Shown here piece after piece: positions 14,341-37,940 of a stretch of DNA of 64,000 nt. Within the stretch, counting starts at the first letter, position 1, and each line of letters begins with the position of its first letter. The DNA comes from Aldrovandia affinis (lineage: Eukaryota; Chordata; Actinopteri; Notacanthiformes; Halosauridae). The position numbers and the translations under genes were made by a program. The notes under the pieces are model-generated. The model was not told the DNA's origin. It worked only from the letters and a program-made list of their open reading frames with translations, and searched no databases. Location: assembly GCA_029706075.1 (NCBI GenBank), contig JAINUG010000218.1:89854-153853 (forward strand), written 5' to 3'.

Positions 14341-14344
14341 CACA
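14277..14344. repeat. TA then CA microsatellite
   Basis: (TA)n at 14277-14297, followed by (CA)n to 14344 with one interruption, directly after the Tc1-type fragment. Confidence 0.95.
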
Positions 14345-18674
<4,330 letters not shown>

Positions 18675-18682
18675 CTTGCACC

Positions 18683-18951
18683 CAGGGCTGGACTGGGACA
18701 AAAAATAGGCCCTGCCATTTGGCTCTGACCGGCCCATTTCCTGTCGGCGGGGGTGCTACGCGAAAAAGCGGAGACCAGTTCGTTTATTTCGGACCGGGGG
18801 GTTCTACGCGAAAAAATAATTGCGCCCCTTTATATTTTTTTTAATTAAAAATATATATATATATAAAATAATTGTACCGGCCCTACCGGCCCAAAACTAG
18901 ACCGGCCCACCGGGAATCTGCCCGGTAGACTATATAGCCAGTCCAGCCCTG
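18683..18951. mobile_element. hAT-type MITE with perfect 8-bp target duplication
   Basis: Inverted ends CAGGGCTGGACTGGGACA and TAGCCAGTCCAGCCCTG. Both flanks are CTTGCACC (18675-18682 and 18952-18959), an exact 8-bp duplication as made by hAT transposases. Inside are repeated CCGGCCC / ACGCGAAAAA motifs and an AT stretch; no coding frame. The intact duplication suggests a fairly recent insertion. Confidence 0.9.
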
Positions 18952-18959
18952 CTTGCACC

Positions 18960-24853
<5,894 letters not shown>

Positions 24854-25268
24854 ATTTACATTTACATTTTAAGCATTTAGCAGACGCTCTTATCCAGAGC
24901 AACTTACAAGATGTGCATAAATACATGGTAGGAACAATCATAGTTAGCGCAAGAGATCAGTGCAGTAATACAGCGATAGACATTGCAGGCAGCTGCGTAC
25001 CATACCTGTAACACTGGGAAGGAAAAGGTTAGTAAATTATAATTTTTATTTTTTATTTTTTATTAAATGGAGTAAGCAGGGGTATATAGTGTTGAACAAG
25101 TAGGCAGTGGTGATGACAATTAACTGATGTACAGAATTCAGTGGTAGTTCTGAAAAGGTGGGTTTTGAGTCTCTTGCGGAAGATTGCAACACTGATCACA
25201 CTGAGGGGTCAGGACAGAGAAGAGACAAGACTTGGAGGCGCCCGGAGGGATTGGCCTGTTTAAGTAGA
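24854..25268 (-). mobile_element. L2-type LINE 3' end, minus strand
   Basis: Left end carries ACATTTACATTTACATTT and AGCATTTAGCAGACGCTCTTATCC in two neighbouring runs. Read on the minus strand this is the common fish L2 tail (…GGATAAGAGCGTCTGCTAAATG followed by TGTAAA repeats). Further right GGGTTTTGAGTCTCTTGCGG encodes, on the minus strand, the end of a LINE ORF2 (…FRKRLKTHLF-like). It shares a 3' region (GGCAGCTGCGTACCATACCT…) with the copy at 43232-43650. 5'-truncated and broken. Confidence 0.75.
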
Positions 25269-26279
25269 ACAAATTCTCAGTCAATGGTTTCATTCTTTTC
25301 ACATTTTATTAACAGTTGAAGAAAAATTAATGTAAGTATCATTAATTCCAAGGACACTTGGGTGTGTCATCCAGGTCATCAGGTCTATCAACTGACCATC
25401 TCTATAATTCATCCAGATGTAGATCCATTGCCACCTCCATGTACAATCTTGGAAAGATAGGTCTGGCCTAGGTCTGTTTTGTCCCACCCACCCTATTACA
25501 TTAACCAGTGAGGTTCAGATAACCCCAGAGTTAAGACTGGTGAGCTTGGTACTGGAGCCCCAGTATGTAATATGTTTGGTTAGAATCCCTGTATGCCTTG
25601 CATCTCTGATGGTGAGGACAAACTATTAATTTCTCATTTCTATTTGGGGTATGGTAGTAGTCTTGCAATTTTGTTTCTCTGTATTCCAAATATGATTTTT
25701 CTGTTTGTTTTTTAAAATTGGTAGATTTTTAGTGGAGTAGCATTCGTTTGACACTGGGTATAGTTAATATTATCAGATGTCAGCTGGCAATAGAGTTTCA
25801 GAACCAACTGATCCAGGTAACTGGCTGTGACTAACCTCTTGGTATTGGAAGAAGTCATACCAATGGGAATTTGGTTTACATTTCTTATCTTACTGATCCT
25901 AATGAGCAAAGGGTTAGTAGTTTAATGATGTCCTACATATGTGGCTTGGTGTGGTCTGATTGATCTGAAGTGCACTTTTATAGAATTCATCATGTAAGGT
26001 TCTTTCAATTCTCTGTATCTTTCAATTCTCTTTATATAGTAGATGTTACTTGATAGCTATGTGGACTCCATGTCTCACTTGCCCAATGCTTTAAAATGCA
26101 AGCTACTCAGTCAGCTTTATGAAAATACTAGACATTAAGGCTGATGTAAACAGTTGCAATACACATAACATACCCCAGCATTACAAAATGATCCTAAATG
26201 GATGATTAGTTCAATTGATCATGAATGGCAGGCAGGCTCTGTTGCAGTGCAACAGCTAAACCAGTCTCACTCTCTCTCT

Positions 26280-26282
<3 letters not shown>

Positions 26283-26325
<43 letters not shown>

Positions 26326-26331
26326 GACACA
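26283..26331. repeat. CA microsatellite
   Basis: Nearly pure (CA)n, about 48 bases. Confidence 0.95.
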
Positions 26332-28539
26332 CACTCACTCACTCCATCGTTCCCTTCTTGCCTCCAGCTAATGTAAAGACACAATTACCTTGGCAGTGCA
26401 GTTGATTAGCACTGTGAATGAAAAGAATGAGTCACAAATGCCATGTCCTACTCTTCTCTCCAGTCCTGGGTATTCCCAGAGTGCTTCACCCTGGTTGTAA
26501 GAAGGTCAGAATTAGAGAGTGCAAAACTGTAGTGAGCATTTTGAAGCAGAATTAACAATCATTATGTATGTAATTGCCAGTTAAAAGTAAATTGCCTTAT
26601 AGGCACTAAAATACAACATGAACTGTAATGAGTGGTTAATATTAAATTAATGCAACATTTTGCATGTTTAAGAATGAATAAAAGTGGTTACTATTCTACT
26701 GTTGCAATAATATAATTATTTTCATCATTGTCTCTCTTATCAATTTGCAGAAGAGCTTTATTTATCAGATTAGTTAATCTAAATTAGTTAATACTATTTT
26801 AATAAATCCAAGCCATCACAAATAATGTAATTACAGTTACATTTGCCATATCCACAATCATAACTACTTTACAAACAGACATTTTGAGTTCAAATGGGGA
26901 AACAATGTCTCTAGTTTTGGCATGATGAATCATTTCTGATGAGCACAGTTTCTCATCAACCTCTATGCACAGCTCATTTAGAACTTTTCATGTTGACCTC
27001 CCTCACCCAAACATTTTGTTGACCCACCCTCATTTTAAAGATTTTGCGCGGTCAATTAAAGAAATTACCACAAATTGCTAGGAGTCAGCATGCTGTCTGC
27101 CATAAATTCAGTGCTGTATCCAAACACAGATATTGGCAGCCGATACCAAGCATGTCCTAAATAGACACAGCAGTGGGGTTGAGTGTTGGGATTGCAAAAC
27201 ATTTGCAAGATGTTAATACACACCAAATGAGTATTCTTTGCATGCATTCAATTCAGAGAACTTGTAAAATTCTTAGCTGGCCACATTTCAGCAACATATT
27301 CTGAACTGGCAAAGAACCAGAAACTCTTTCAGCTCGTCTCTCACTGAAACCCCCCCCCAAAAAACAGGTCCACCTGAAAGAGAGCGAGAGAGAAAGAAAA
27401 GAAAACACTTGGACACTTCTGCCTTTGAGTCAAGGTTTGATGTTGGCGAAGTGCTTTTAAAGATCTTTTGTGGTCATTCTTGTCTGATTCAGTCAATTGT
27501 GCTGCTACACTACTTAGAGTCAATAACTCTTTTCCATCACAGCCAACACAAACTAGCTGTCTAAGAGGTCAGTGCTCTTTAAACAAATGATTGGTACTCA
27601 AGATAAAAAATTGGTTAATTGCCACCCACATATATTGTTGGGGCACAATATTGTTCCTGGGTCAAGAGTTGCATTCAAAAGTTCAATATTTTATTAGAAC
27701 AGACAACAGAAGGGAAACAGAAGGATGAAGGAGAACAAGGACTGCAAGATGGGTTACATAAATATGAAGCCCTTAATGAGTTGCATCTGTAAAATATTAG
27801 TCCCAAGATATTCTTTTAAGAAAGTGCTGTAATAACTGCACTGTTATGTACAGCACAAGGCTATAACCATTTATACATGAGTGTGGAGCAATGGCCCCTT
27901 AAGTTTATTTTATTTTTTATGAATTGCGATATATTTAAATCATTTAAAGATCTTGTGCATGATCTTAAATTCTGTGTTTGTTTTAACCTTGCTTGCTTCA
28001 CCACCACTTTTGTAGCTGCGATGACATGTCTGATACTTGTGTCTCTCATTCATTGATCAGGATCTGGTGTTAGAACAAACTGTCAGCAGGGTCCTAAAAA
28101 AATCAAAGCAGGACAGATATGCTTGTCCTTATGTCAATGCTGCTCCCTCTAATAAGCCCCCCCCCACAGCTGATCGGGCAATTTTAAAAGGCTCCTATAG
28201 CTGACACCTTAAATCCCCTCAGCTGGATCTGATGAACACATCGTTTTTCTGAAACATACCTGCTTCAGTGGCTAAGAGCAAACACAAAATTAACCTGCAA
28301 AATAAATGTTGACAGCAGCTGGTGATGCTATTTGTTTTTTAGATGAATTAGATGAATGCTTATTTAATTGACCCCTGACGGGATACAGCTATACAAAGCC
28401 AAGATACTGTAAGCTATTATGACACAGTGTTAGCTATAGTAGTTATATAACTTGCTTTCCACTTGAAAGACCTTCACAATGGTTTTGAACAATGACAGGT
28501 TTCATAAATAAAAGGCAACACACCACCCTAATTGTATCA

Positions 28540-29230
28540 AAGCTATTGGTTTCTATTTAGGCATGGTCACTGACAGCCTAGCCCGTTATGCCCTGCTGGC
28601 AGCCTGAAAAATAAGATGGACCAACGGGACCATCGCACCGGTAGACTATTTGTCCTAATCAGTGACATCCATTTACCGGAATTGCTTAAAATGAACTATA
28701 CCTCATGAAGAAATGGTACATTTACAGACTCCCATTCATCATGGCAAAATTGAGGGCCAGTAAACTTTCCCCTTCCTCCAGAGGGATTGCGGACATGCAT
28801 CAAAACGTTAAAAAATGATTGGCGAGAGCCAGCTGTCACACATTTATCAGGAAACGAGGACATTATTTGCTAATTTCCCAACCTGTGCAGTGACAGGGTG
28901 CTTCGTCTTTAGACCCTCAGTGACCGACTTGGCCTTTTTATTATTAGTCAAACGTTTTTTTATTTTTTATTTTTTTTTATCAGGGAGGGGGGTGCTGGTC
29001 TAACAGATCTCATTTGTCTGTTATCATTCAGCAGCTTTTTTTTTTGTCGGTGTTATGTTTTGTTTCGCTTTACTCTCCAATGGACTTTGACCAAATCTGG
29101 CCATCCTGCTTCACTAGAACGCTCCATTGGTTTATGGTGGAGCCAGATGGCCGAGGGGCTGATAAATCACAAAGTTTGCTTGTCAAGGTGAAGATATCGA
29201 CTCTACTGCACCAAAACTGACAAAATGTGG
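28540..29230. promoter_or_regulatory. candidate conserved regulatory block
   Basis: Non-repetitive DNA with words such as CATTTACCGGAATTGCTTAA (28668), ACACATTTATCAGG (28838), TTATTTGCTAATTTCCC (28863) and balanced composition in an otherwise AT-rich intron. Enhancer-like; not tested. Confidence 0.4.
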
Positions 29231-29559
29231 GGGGGAAGCAGACAGCCGTTTGTCAAAAAAAGGACAAAGGGGTCATTTATGCTTCACTCAATAAAGCTGG
29301 TAATCTGAGGATTTAAACAAGTTCATCCAGGCGGTATATACAGTGTCATAAAAGTAAAATACAAAAATCTTTCATGAGTAATAGCATTGAATAAAAATAT
29401 GTATATTGGACTATTACAATTTAAGATCTGTAATAACATGTTTTAAATTGTGCATTTAATGCTTTTATAATATTTTCCAAATATAATATTTTCCAACGAT
29501 TGTCAGTGGCTCACTTATGACAGACTGTGTGTTATTGTGAATGGAAATAAATATGAAGC

Positions 29560-31040
29560 AGAGGACTTGTCTGGGATATCTGCTTCCGTGAGCAGTTAGA
29601 GGGACTTAAATGGGAGTTGATGAAAGAATTGTGTAATTGTGCTAAACAAACAAATTACTGTTGGCTCTTGCGGGCTGAGGCAAGAGCTCGGAAACGCGAG
29701 GGAGGGAGGGCGGTAATTGAAAAGGACCGGAGGAACTGTTCTCTCTCCCAAAATGATTTAGATGTTTGATTGCCTTATCAAAATATTTTCTGCAAGGGCC
29801 TTGCACTGTGAAATCTGTACATCAGACCTCTCTGCCACCCCACCCCAGTGGCGCTTTGTAGCCTCTGATCTCGGATTGTGTGATGCAGCAATTCTATGTG
29901 GGGCCACCCCACCTACCCACCCATCCCCCATCTCCAACCGCAGGGCTGTGATTGGCTGCCACTGTAGTACCATTTGCCAGTCGCTGGAGTAAGGCTCTAA
30001 ACACTGTAATCAAAGACTTTCTGAGAGGTACGTACAGAGCGTACAGTACATACAGAGCTGTTTGAATGTGATCCAATAGTTGTCAGCGAGAGCATTTTTC
30101 CTTTGAATAAGGGGTGACAATGCGCTGTCCCCCCCATCCAGAGTCTGTTGTCATGTCGGGCTGAGCTTGTTTACTGTCGGCCCCTCTGTGGTGGAGAGGC
30201 AGCCCTCTGCACAATGCCCCCGTTAAGAGGCTCATGTGAATGCCTGGGGACAGTGTCAGTGTTACAGAAGAGCTAGTTCCTGTCTTCCAATTAGACACCT
30301 AACGCGTCTCTCTCTCTCTCTCTCTCTCTCTCTGCCGTCAGGGAGGTTTGCTTTGAGGATGGGTTCCATGCCATTATTTGATGACACGTAATTATTAAGT
30401 GACCTGTGAAATCCAAGTCTATAATTGAAACAAGTGGCTGCAATTGAGCATGCACACCCAATTTGCCCTCACCCCATTTTTGAAATTTTACTGCAGTTTC
30501 TGCAATGAGGAAAAAATAAATGAAGAAACGCATTTCTATAGAAGGGCACCGCGGACTGATTTGGATATAATTGGTTCTTCTTGGTTCTATTTGGGTCTCT
30601 TTTTTAACGCCCCTCTAAATAGGTTGTCCTTACTAAGTCAGGGACATTAGTCCTGCTCCAGCAGGCAAGACTGGGTCCTGATAAATGAGGTGCTGAACCT
30701 TCCATCGCTTTTGTATTTCCTACGCACCTCACAAGTCTTGGCGGTTCCCTGTCGGCTGCCGTGATTGAAATTCATTGCCAACTTTATTGAGAAATTAATG
30801 AGAAAAGCTGCAAAGTATTGACTTGGAGAGGAAAACACAACTCATCTTGAATGAGCAGGAAAATGCAGCAATAATTTAGCCGCCATCGATCGGGTCCTGT
30901 CCATGTATTGATCTTCATTTTACAATATTAATTTGCACCTGCGATCAGCTGTGAAGGGAACCAATTTAGTTTCTGGTGACCGGTAATGTGTAAAATCTTC
31001 CGGCTGTCCTCTGAGGAAGCGGTACACATGAGTGCCAAAA
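29560..31040. promoter_or_regulatory. candidate conserved regulatory block cluster
   Basis: GTGTAATTGTGCTAAACAAA (29631), GGCGGTAATTGAAAAGG (29709), GACACGTAATTATTAAGTGA (30383), GCAATAATTTAGCCGCCATC (30868) and neighbouring words. Dense TAAT and forkhead-like (AAACAAA) cores with low repeat content over 1.5 kb. Typical texture of ancient enhancers; function and conservation are inference. Confidence 0.4.
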
Positions 31041-32639
31041 GTTGTTGATGGGGCACTCATCTCCTTTTATAAAAAAATCTAAAAATCTCCACCTTAAAAC
31101 AAAATTCATGAAAGGTGTGATTTTTGTCTGACAAAATATGAAAGCAGGAGGCCATTGTTAAGAGGCCGAAAGCAAGAGGCCGAGCCTCCATCCCCTCAGC
31201 ACTGTCAGCAGTGTTTTATCTGTGGCAGGAACAATCACCTGCTGGAAATCCAGCTAGCTCTCCTCATCATGCCTCTATCAGTTCAAAGTTCATGAAATTT
31301 CTATGAGCATTGATCTCTTCCTATTGATTTTTTTTTTGAGCTGCAGATCTTTGAAATTTTAATTTCCTCAGCATCTAAATTTGGTGGTGGTGGTGGTGGT
31401 GGGGTGAGGGGGAAGGGTGGTGTGTGAAAAGGCTTGAAATACAGGTGCTGTGACACGGAGCTGACAGATGCGGCAGTTAGCGGATCGTTTTGTTTTGGGT
31501 TCAGCTGCGATCCTTCGGCATACACATATTTTGAATGTATTTTTTTTCCAGAAAGCTATTTGGTGGAACAGCAGGAGTTATAGACTCCTCTTGCAGTGCA
31601 ATCATTCCCTCCCAGCGGTTGGTATAACCTGGTCAAGTTCACCTAGTTACTTATCAGTGGGACATTTAATAACCTCATGGTGACATAATTACTATTGGCA
31701 TTTCCCCCCTTGGATTCAACTGGTTAATGTGTAAACTACTTGTCAGCAAATAGTACTTTGTCACATTGTCTGAAATCACTAACACCCTCTAGAGGATCGT
31801 CTCTGTATTGAGCAATTTAATTTTGCTTTATTTAATTTTTACACATTAGAAGCTGATACTTTCAGTGAGTCACAACCCTGGCAGAGTGGTTGTGGGGGCT
31901 ATAGTGGCCCTTAGGTGTGTGTTTTTCCCTCTGTTTTCTTTACTATGGAATTGGTAATATTGTGACTAAGTTTGGTTTGACAATAACACATTTCTGTATG
32001 CTACCACAGTTATGACAGTGGTCTGCTTTTGTTAAGAATACTGATGTAAAGAATTAAAAGGAATGCATGGCTGGGAATAAATGATCATCATGGAAATGAA
32101 ATGAAGCAGCTAGGACGAAGAGAGCTGATATTATGTTTGCAGTCATTCTTTTTTTCTGTCAGGAGGGAAAATCGGACATATTTGATACCGCCCTTGCTGT
32201 CCAACAGTTTGTTTTTTTCCTTAAAAAACACAGTTTATCATGTTCAGCAATTATTGAAAGAAAACTTGAAAATAGTTTGTGAAGGCAAAAGGAAATTCAA
32301 TTTGCAAGTAAAAGTCACTGGTAAATGTTGAATACAGGCCATACAATCCCAAAGTTTTAAGAGCTTAAAAGCATTAAAAGATATGCCTCTTCCCATGTTT
32401 TGTCTCTCAGACAGTGTTTAAAGAAAATGCAATGGAAGAAAAAAAGAATAACATCAGACTGCCTAGTTTGTGCAATTTATCTTTGTACCTCTTCAGCTTT
32501 TTAAGTAGCCTTAGTGCCCTGGAGGGCTCTCTTCTACTCTACCTATCACAGAACACTACAATTACAATTAGGCTTTGTCACAGGATAGAAGTAGTTATTC
32601 AGTGCCATTTCCCCCTACTCCTTCTCAGCTTCCATTTTA

Positions 32640-32900
32640 CTCTTAATTTGTGCAGGGGGAAAAAAAGCCTCAATGGTGTAGGTGGAGCAGAGATAAGCTC
32701 CAAGCAGTTAAGTATAATTAGAGAAAGTAATAGCGAGCAACGGCAATAAAGCTCATTATTATCTCCTGGAAAGATAAGTTATCATAATAGCCAATAATGG
32801 TGGGCCGGAATGCTTGCACGGCATGCAACCTTTGTCTAAATCAGACCCGCATCAATATAACAAGGGCCGATTTCTGTGTAACGTTTACTGTTAAATGTTG
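32640..32900. promoter_or_regulatory. candidate conserved regulatory block
   Basis: GTATAATTAGAGAAAGTAAT, AATAAAGCTCATTATTATC, GATAAGTTATCATAATAGCC and TGGGCCGGAATGCTTGC in 260 bases, no repeats. GATA palindrome GATAAGTTATC at 32773. Enhancer-like. Confidence 0.4.
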
Positions 32901-33022
32901 CTTTTGACTTAAAAAAATAAAAACTGTGACTGTGATTTGTCTTTATAGATTTAACGCACAGATGTGTGTCGGTTTGCTGCCATTTCCAGCAGATAGAAAA
33001 TATTTCACGTTTCATTCTGCTT

Positions 33023-34362
33023 TACAGTGGGAATAAAAAGTATTCACCCTCTTTTTTCACATTTTATTTTGTTACAACATGGAATCAAAATGAATTTAAT
33101 TGGGATTTATTGCCACTGATAAACACAAAATACTATATAATGCCAAATAATAATACAAAAACAACTAAAGGTTTGTGTTAATTAATTACAAATACAAATC
33201 TGACAATAATTGATTCCATAAGTCTTCACCACTTTAGTTAAGACACACCTAAATAAACTCAATGCAATCAATTGTCTTCAGAGGTCACAATTATTTGATT
33301 GCTTTTGAGTCCACTTGTGTACAATTAAGGTGTTTCAAATTATTTCAAATTAAATACACCTGTCTGAGAGAGGTCCCACAGTTGGTTAGTTTATTTCCAA
33401 ACAAGAGGTTCATCATGAAGACCAAAGAACATTCAAAGCAAATCTGAGAAAAGGGTCTTCAAAAGCACCAATCAGGGGGAGGATATAAGAAGATCTCGGA
33501 CTTCCCCTGGAGGGGAACTCCCCCTGGAGGGGAACCAAGGGCACTTGTTAGGGAGGCCACCAAGAGGGCTATGGCACTATGATGGAGTTACAGTCTTCCA
33601 TGGCAGAGATGGGAGAAACTGTCCATGGGACAACAATAGCCTGGGCGCTTCACAAATCTGCATTTTATTGAGGATGGAAAAAAGAAAACCATTGTTGAAG
33701 AAAACTCACATGAAATCTCGCCTAGAGTTTGCCAGAAGGCACGTAACCAAACCAAAGCAAGTGAAGGAAGATTCTATGGTCTGATGAGACTAAGATTGAA
33801 CTTTTTGGCCTCAACATTAGGAGCAATGTTTGGCACAAGCCTAACTCTGTGCATAATCTCAAGAACATATCCATACCGTGAAACATGGGGGCGGGAGCTT
33901 AATGTTATCGGGATGCGTCTCTGCTTCAGGGACTGGAAACCTTTTCAGAATAGAGGGCAAACTCGATGGATAAAGATATGGAAAAATCTTGGAGGTAAAC
34001 CTGCTGCAGTCTGCAAGAGACCTGGGACTTGGGAGAAGATTCCAGCATGACAATGTCCCAAAGCGTACAGCAAAAACAACATTGGGTTGGTTTAAAAACA
34101 AAAAAATCGATGTCCTGGGGTGACCCAGTCAAAGCCCAGACCTCAATCCCATTGAAAATCTTTGGAAAGATATGAAAATTGCTGTTCATCAACGATCCCC
34201 ATCCAACCTGATGGAGCTCGAGCAATTTTGTAAAGAAGAATGGGTGAAAATTGCAGTGTCCAGATGTCCAGACTTACCCAAATAGACTCACAGCTGTAAT
34301 TGCAGCTAATGGTGCTTCGACCAAGTATTCAAGGGGGTTAATACCTTTTACCTTTTGTTTAT
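33023..34362 (+). mobile_element. Tc1-like transposon with broken transposase
   Basis: Left end TACAGTGGGAATAAAAAGTA with TTCACCCTC and T-rich subterminal DNA; right end has the degraded inverse (GGGGGTTAATACCTTTTA, 34334-34352). The + strand from about 33410 to 34300 is a pseudogene of a DD34E transposase: the N-terminal part is scrambled, then KKTHMKSRLEFARRHVTKPK and the later SPDLNPIENLW-equivalent region (CCAGACCTCAATCCCATTGA at 34136). Frameshifts, and an internal GGAGGGGAACT-type short duplication at 33504-33537. It is the only sizeable transposon in the 14-kb intron. Confidence 0.88.
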
Positions 34363-37300
34363 CAGCAAAGCTTAGTATATTAACTGGAGTGGTGTAGATG
34401 AATATTCCTACAGGAATGTATTAATGTGGGGTCTAATGAAGGCTAAACATCATAGTTTTAACTTTCAAAAAGCATTTAGCAGTGGTGCACCTGCTTTGGT
34501 CTTTTTTTGTAATGTGGGGCCTGAAATAATTCCCCGGAACATGAAAATGGCATAAATATTTAGTGTTACTTCTCTTTTGACTTTAATGCATTTAAAGTAA
34601 TAAGATTGCCCATGCACTCAAATGCATTTATATATGCGGCCATGTCTGAGCTCTAGGCCTTTTCTATTTGAAGGAGCTGTAGAGTGAATTTGGTTATGTC
34701 AGACAGCATTTGTAAGAGTCCTGGGCAGCTACTGGCCAATGTATGACAACGGGATACCTGGTCCTTTCATGGAAGTCCCCTGACTGCCTGCTGCATTTGG
34801 CATGAGATCTGTGGCCATTCAACCTTTGCATGGATAAGATGAAAATTGATACCAATTCGCTGATGCCACTTTTGATTGAGATGAACAACCGTTCTGTATT
34901 TCCATGTACTGTACAGGGGGAAATTACAGAGAAAAAGTTGTAAGACGTAAGTTGTAAATAAACCTTTTAGAATTTATACATCTTTATGATCTAAGCTTTA
35001 ACCTTTATATTTACTGTGTTATAAATACGACATAAATGTAACATGGTAACTCTTTAACAAACATGGTCTCTACCTTCTAAATGAGAAGAGAAACTGCAGA
35101 CCTTGAAAAGAGATAATTTTGTTTAACACAACGACTCGTGTGAAGACAAAGCCACGTGTTCAGTATATTGTTTTAGGTGCTGGGAAGAGAAAATGATAGA
35201 GAAAAGTGGGACAGATGGAATTAGACGGACAACAGTAAAACATCAGAAAGCGCTTTTGCTTCCTTTTCTCTCTCTCTCCCTCTCTGCAGCACTCTTTCTC
35301 TCTCTTTTCATTTTCAGAAGATATATCCCTCCGTAGCCTTGACTTTGGCCCACTGTGGTTCCCTCTCTAATTATCCATGAGGTCAGTAAGCAAAATTGGG
35401 AAGAAGCCGGGAAATCAATACAAATTATCCCTGAGCAAACCGGTGCTGACAGTTTGAATTGCAGCATATGTTTACCCAAAATCAGGCAATTTATCTTAAT
35501 ATCAGCAAAGTAATGCAGTGCAGGTGAAAGGTCAGGCAATCTCTCCACCTCATAATTACCCAGTTCTAAAACAGGAAAGTGCTATTGATTGGCCGGGTCG
35601 GGAGTGGTGTGACTTGGACGTGCCAGTGGCTCGCCTGGCCTCCGCTGGACTACTGGCCTAGAGCACCAGCCTGCTGAGGATTTATGGCATGTTTGTCAGG
35701 GGGGCGTTATGGACCTCCTCAGTAGTGAGTCCTGGCAGAGGAAGCCTTCCCCAGCCCCTAGTTTTTTCTTTGGGTGGCAGGGTTTGATAGATCTTGTAGC
35801 CCAGTGCTTACAGACCTTACAGACCTCTTTGGGACCCAAGCTGATCTACTGTACATGGATATGACGAGGGCAGAGGTTGGCGAGGGAACCAACAGGTCGG
35901 CATGCACGGTGTGTGTGCCACGGAGGTGCTCTCGTTGCAGTGAATTCATTTCTTTTGGTAATCTTGTGCCGAGCGAGGCGGTCTCAGTGCACTGATCTCA
36001 GCCTGACACCTCACCGTGGGCCATGGCAGAGATGTGACGAATCGTCCCAAAAGACAGACCTGACAGCCTCTGATGATTAATGAAGTGGTTTTACACATAT
36101 AGAATATACATCACATGCAGTTAGAAATTTGGCTGTGAAATTTGGCCCTGTCACCAATCCTGGAGGCTTGGCCATTTGTTGGGGTGGGTTGGAATGCTGA
36201 AATCCTGCCAAAAGCCAAGTCATGTACGATCAATACATTGCGCGGAGGTGGGGGGGGTTATCAATGCTTTATTAAGAAGAAGAAGATGTCTCTGTTCACA
36301 TTCCTGCACGGGCCTTTGTCTCTGAGATGCATGATGGGATGTCAAATCAAATTTCAGCCTTGAAGTTGCTGTCGTGTCAGACGGGTGTGTGAGCGACCTC
36401 GTCACACGTCGATTACCGCTTGTGCCGTCCTTGTTTGCACGCATAATTGCGACACTTGATCATAAAGTCAACCAATTATTTTGGGGTACTCCCGTCACCC
36501 CCTTCCTCCCCCACATGTCAATGGATCCGCTTGCACTTCTGACGGTAATGTTCACGTTCACCTGCATTCAACGCAGCCACTGAGCTGTGTGGTGTTAATG
36601 GTGAAATTACATGCTGAATAATGAGTGATGGCCTAAATTGCAGGCTGAGTAATGAATAGACACAGGCAGTTCTTATTAGTCTTGAGAAACAGCCATGATT
36701 TATGCCCACGCAGCAGAGGCACGCTGCGGAGTCCCCCTCCTCGTAACGATGTCTACGTCAAGGTGCAATGCTCACTTGCAAGCACGCTCTACCTCTGATT
36801 GGTCCTCTTGCCCGCGGGTTGCTTTTTTATTTGTATTTTTTTTTGTAGTAAGTGAGAGGCTCAGTAAAGGCTCAGAGTCTGCTTCTAATGCTTGTTATAC
36901 ACGGCGTGTGCAGTCTAACCAGGTCTCGATTATGATTCATACAGCACACAGCTTGGGGTGCCTTCTGATTCATGGCCCAACGCAGTTCATACTCAAAATT
37001 GCAATTTGAGGTGGGGGGGAGATTAATTACTATTTGTGGCCTGCAATTTCAGAAGACTAGCGCTGTGCAGCTGTAGAATGATAGGGCCCTACATCAGTTT
37101 GTAGTCAGCCATTCACAGATTATTAAAGCTTTGCAAGATTAAGTGTTCCTCCTGCCTAGTTTGTGCCCAGGCAATATGCTGGAGAAAAAGGGCCAGTGGG
37201 ATAAATCTGAGACGTGCAATAGCCGGACATATGTCATCATCGCCAGTTTCCTATAAATCCTGCAGACGGCACAGAAAGTGGTTCATGATGCAGACATCAC

Positions 37301-37573
37301 ATTGTGACAGGGGTGATTGCTGTGCATGGCCAAAAGACCTACAACTGCGCTACATAGCCACTCCATTCATAATGTATTGACTAACCCCCCGTGAATTATT
37401 ATTATTTTCTTTTTTCCTTCATTCCTTCATTTTTCCTTCATTATTCCAAATCACAGAGGTCAGCACTGACATGTTTCCCGTCCTTTTGCTGTGCTTAAGT
37501 GGGTTAGCATTCTAAGAATAATCTGGTGTCTGTGGCCGGGTCTAACACGTTATTTCCTTTTTTTGCGGTTTAG
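34363..37573. other. ebf3 intron, 3' part: no gene
   Basis: (CT)n-rich patch 35264-35310. 36370-37340 is a non-repetitive, enhancer-like block close to the exon at 37574. No transposon seen. Confidence 0.5.
36370..37340. promoter_or_regulatory. candidate conserved regulatory block
   Basis: CpG and TAAT words intermixed: GTCACACGTCGATTACCGCT, GCACGCATAATTGCGACACT, CAACCAATTATTTTGGGG, with GGCCTAAATTGCAGGC and similar to 37340. It lies 230-1200 bases upstream of the HLH exon. Enhancer-like by texture. Confidence 0.4.
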
Positions 37574-37662
37574 CTTTGAATGAGCCTACCATTGACTACG
37601 GATTCCAGAGGTTACAGAAGGTCATTCCCAGGCATCCAGGTGATCCGGAGAGGTTACCGAAG
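37574..37662 (+). CDS. ebf3: ebf3 exon: linker and first helix of the HLH
   Basis: 89-bp exon after GCGGTTTAG, ending AAG before GTCAGT. Two bases complete Ala, then [18 protein letters not shown] and [11 protein letters not shown]. This is the first helix and loop of the helix-loop-helix dimerisation module, which in COE proteins is not preceded by a basic region. It ends in phase 0. The acceptor uses TAG rather than CAG, with a T-rich tract just upstream. Confidence 0.97.
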
Positions 37663-37828
37663 GTCAGTATCAGGAGAGGAGAAGAGAAAAACAACATGAT
37701 TTATTAAAATAAATGGAATTCTGATTCAATTCAAAGCTCAGATGAGTAGCATGCAATTTCCTTTGGAAAATTGTTGTTATTCAATCAGACACATTTGTGC
37801 AGAATGGGATACAAACAACATTCAGAGG

Positions 37829-37835
37829 ACACACA

Positions 37836-37928
<93 letters not shown>

Positions 37929-37940
37929 ACACAAAAACAC
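37829..37940. repeat. long CA microsatellite
   Basis: More than 100 bases of nearly pure CA; the HTHTHT / VCVCVC open frames on either strand are artefacts of it. Confidence 0.97.

Larger units (their letters stand above)
25269..33022. other. ebf3 intron, central part: no gene, few transposons
   Basis: Nearly 8 kb without a recognisable mobile element. Simple repeats: (CA)n 26283-26331, (TC)n 30307-30333, (GGT)n 31383-31402. Enhancer-like blocks are listed separately. No exon candidates with splice borders and a COE-like protein were found. Confidence 0.5.
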
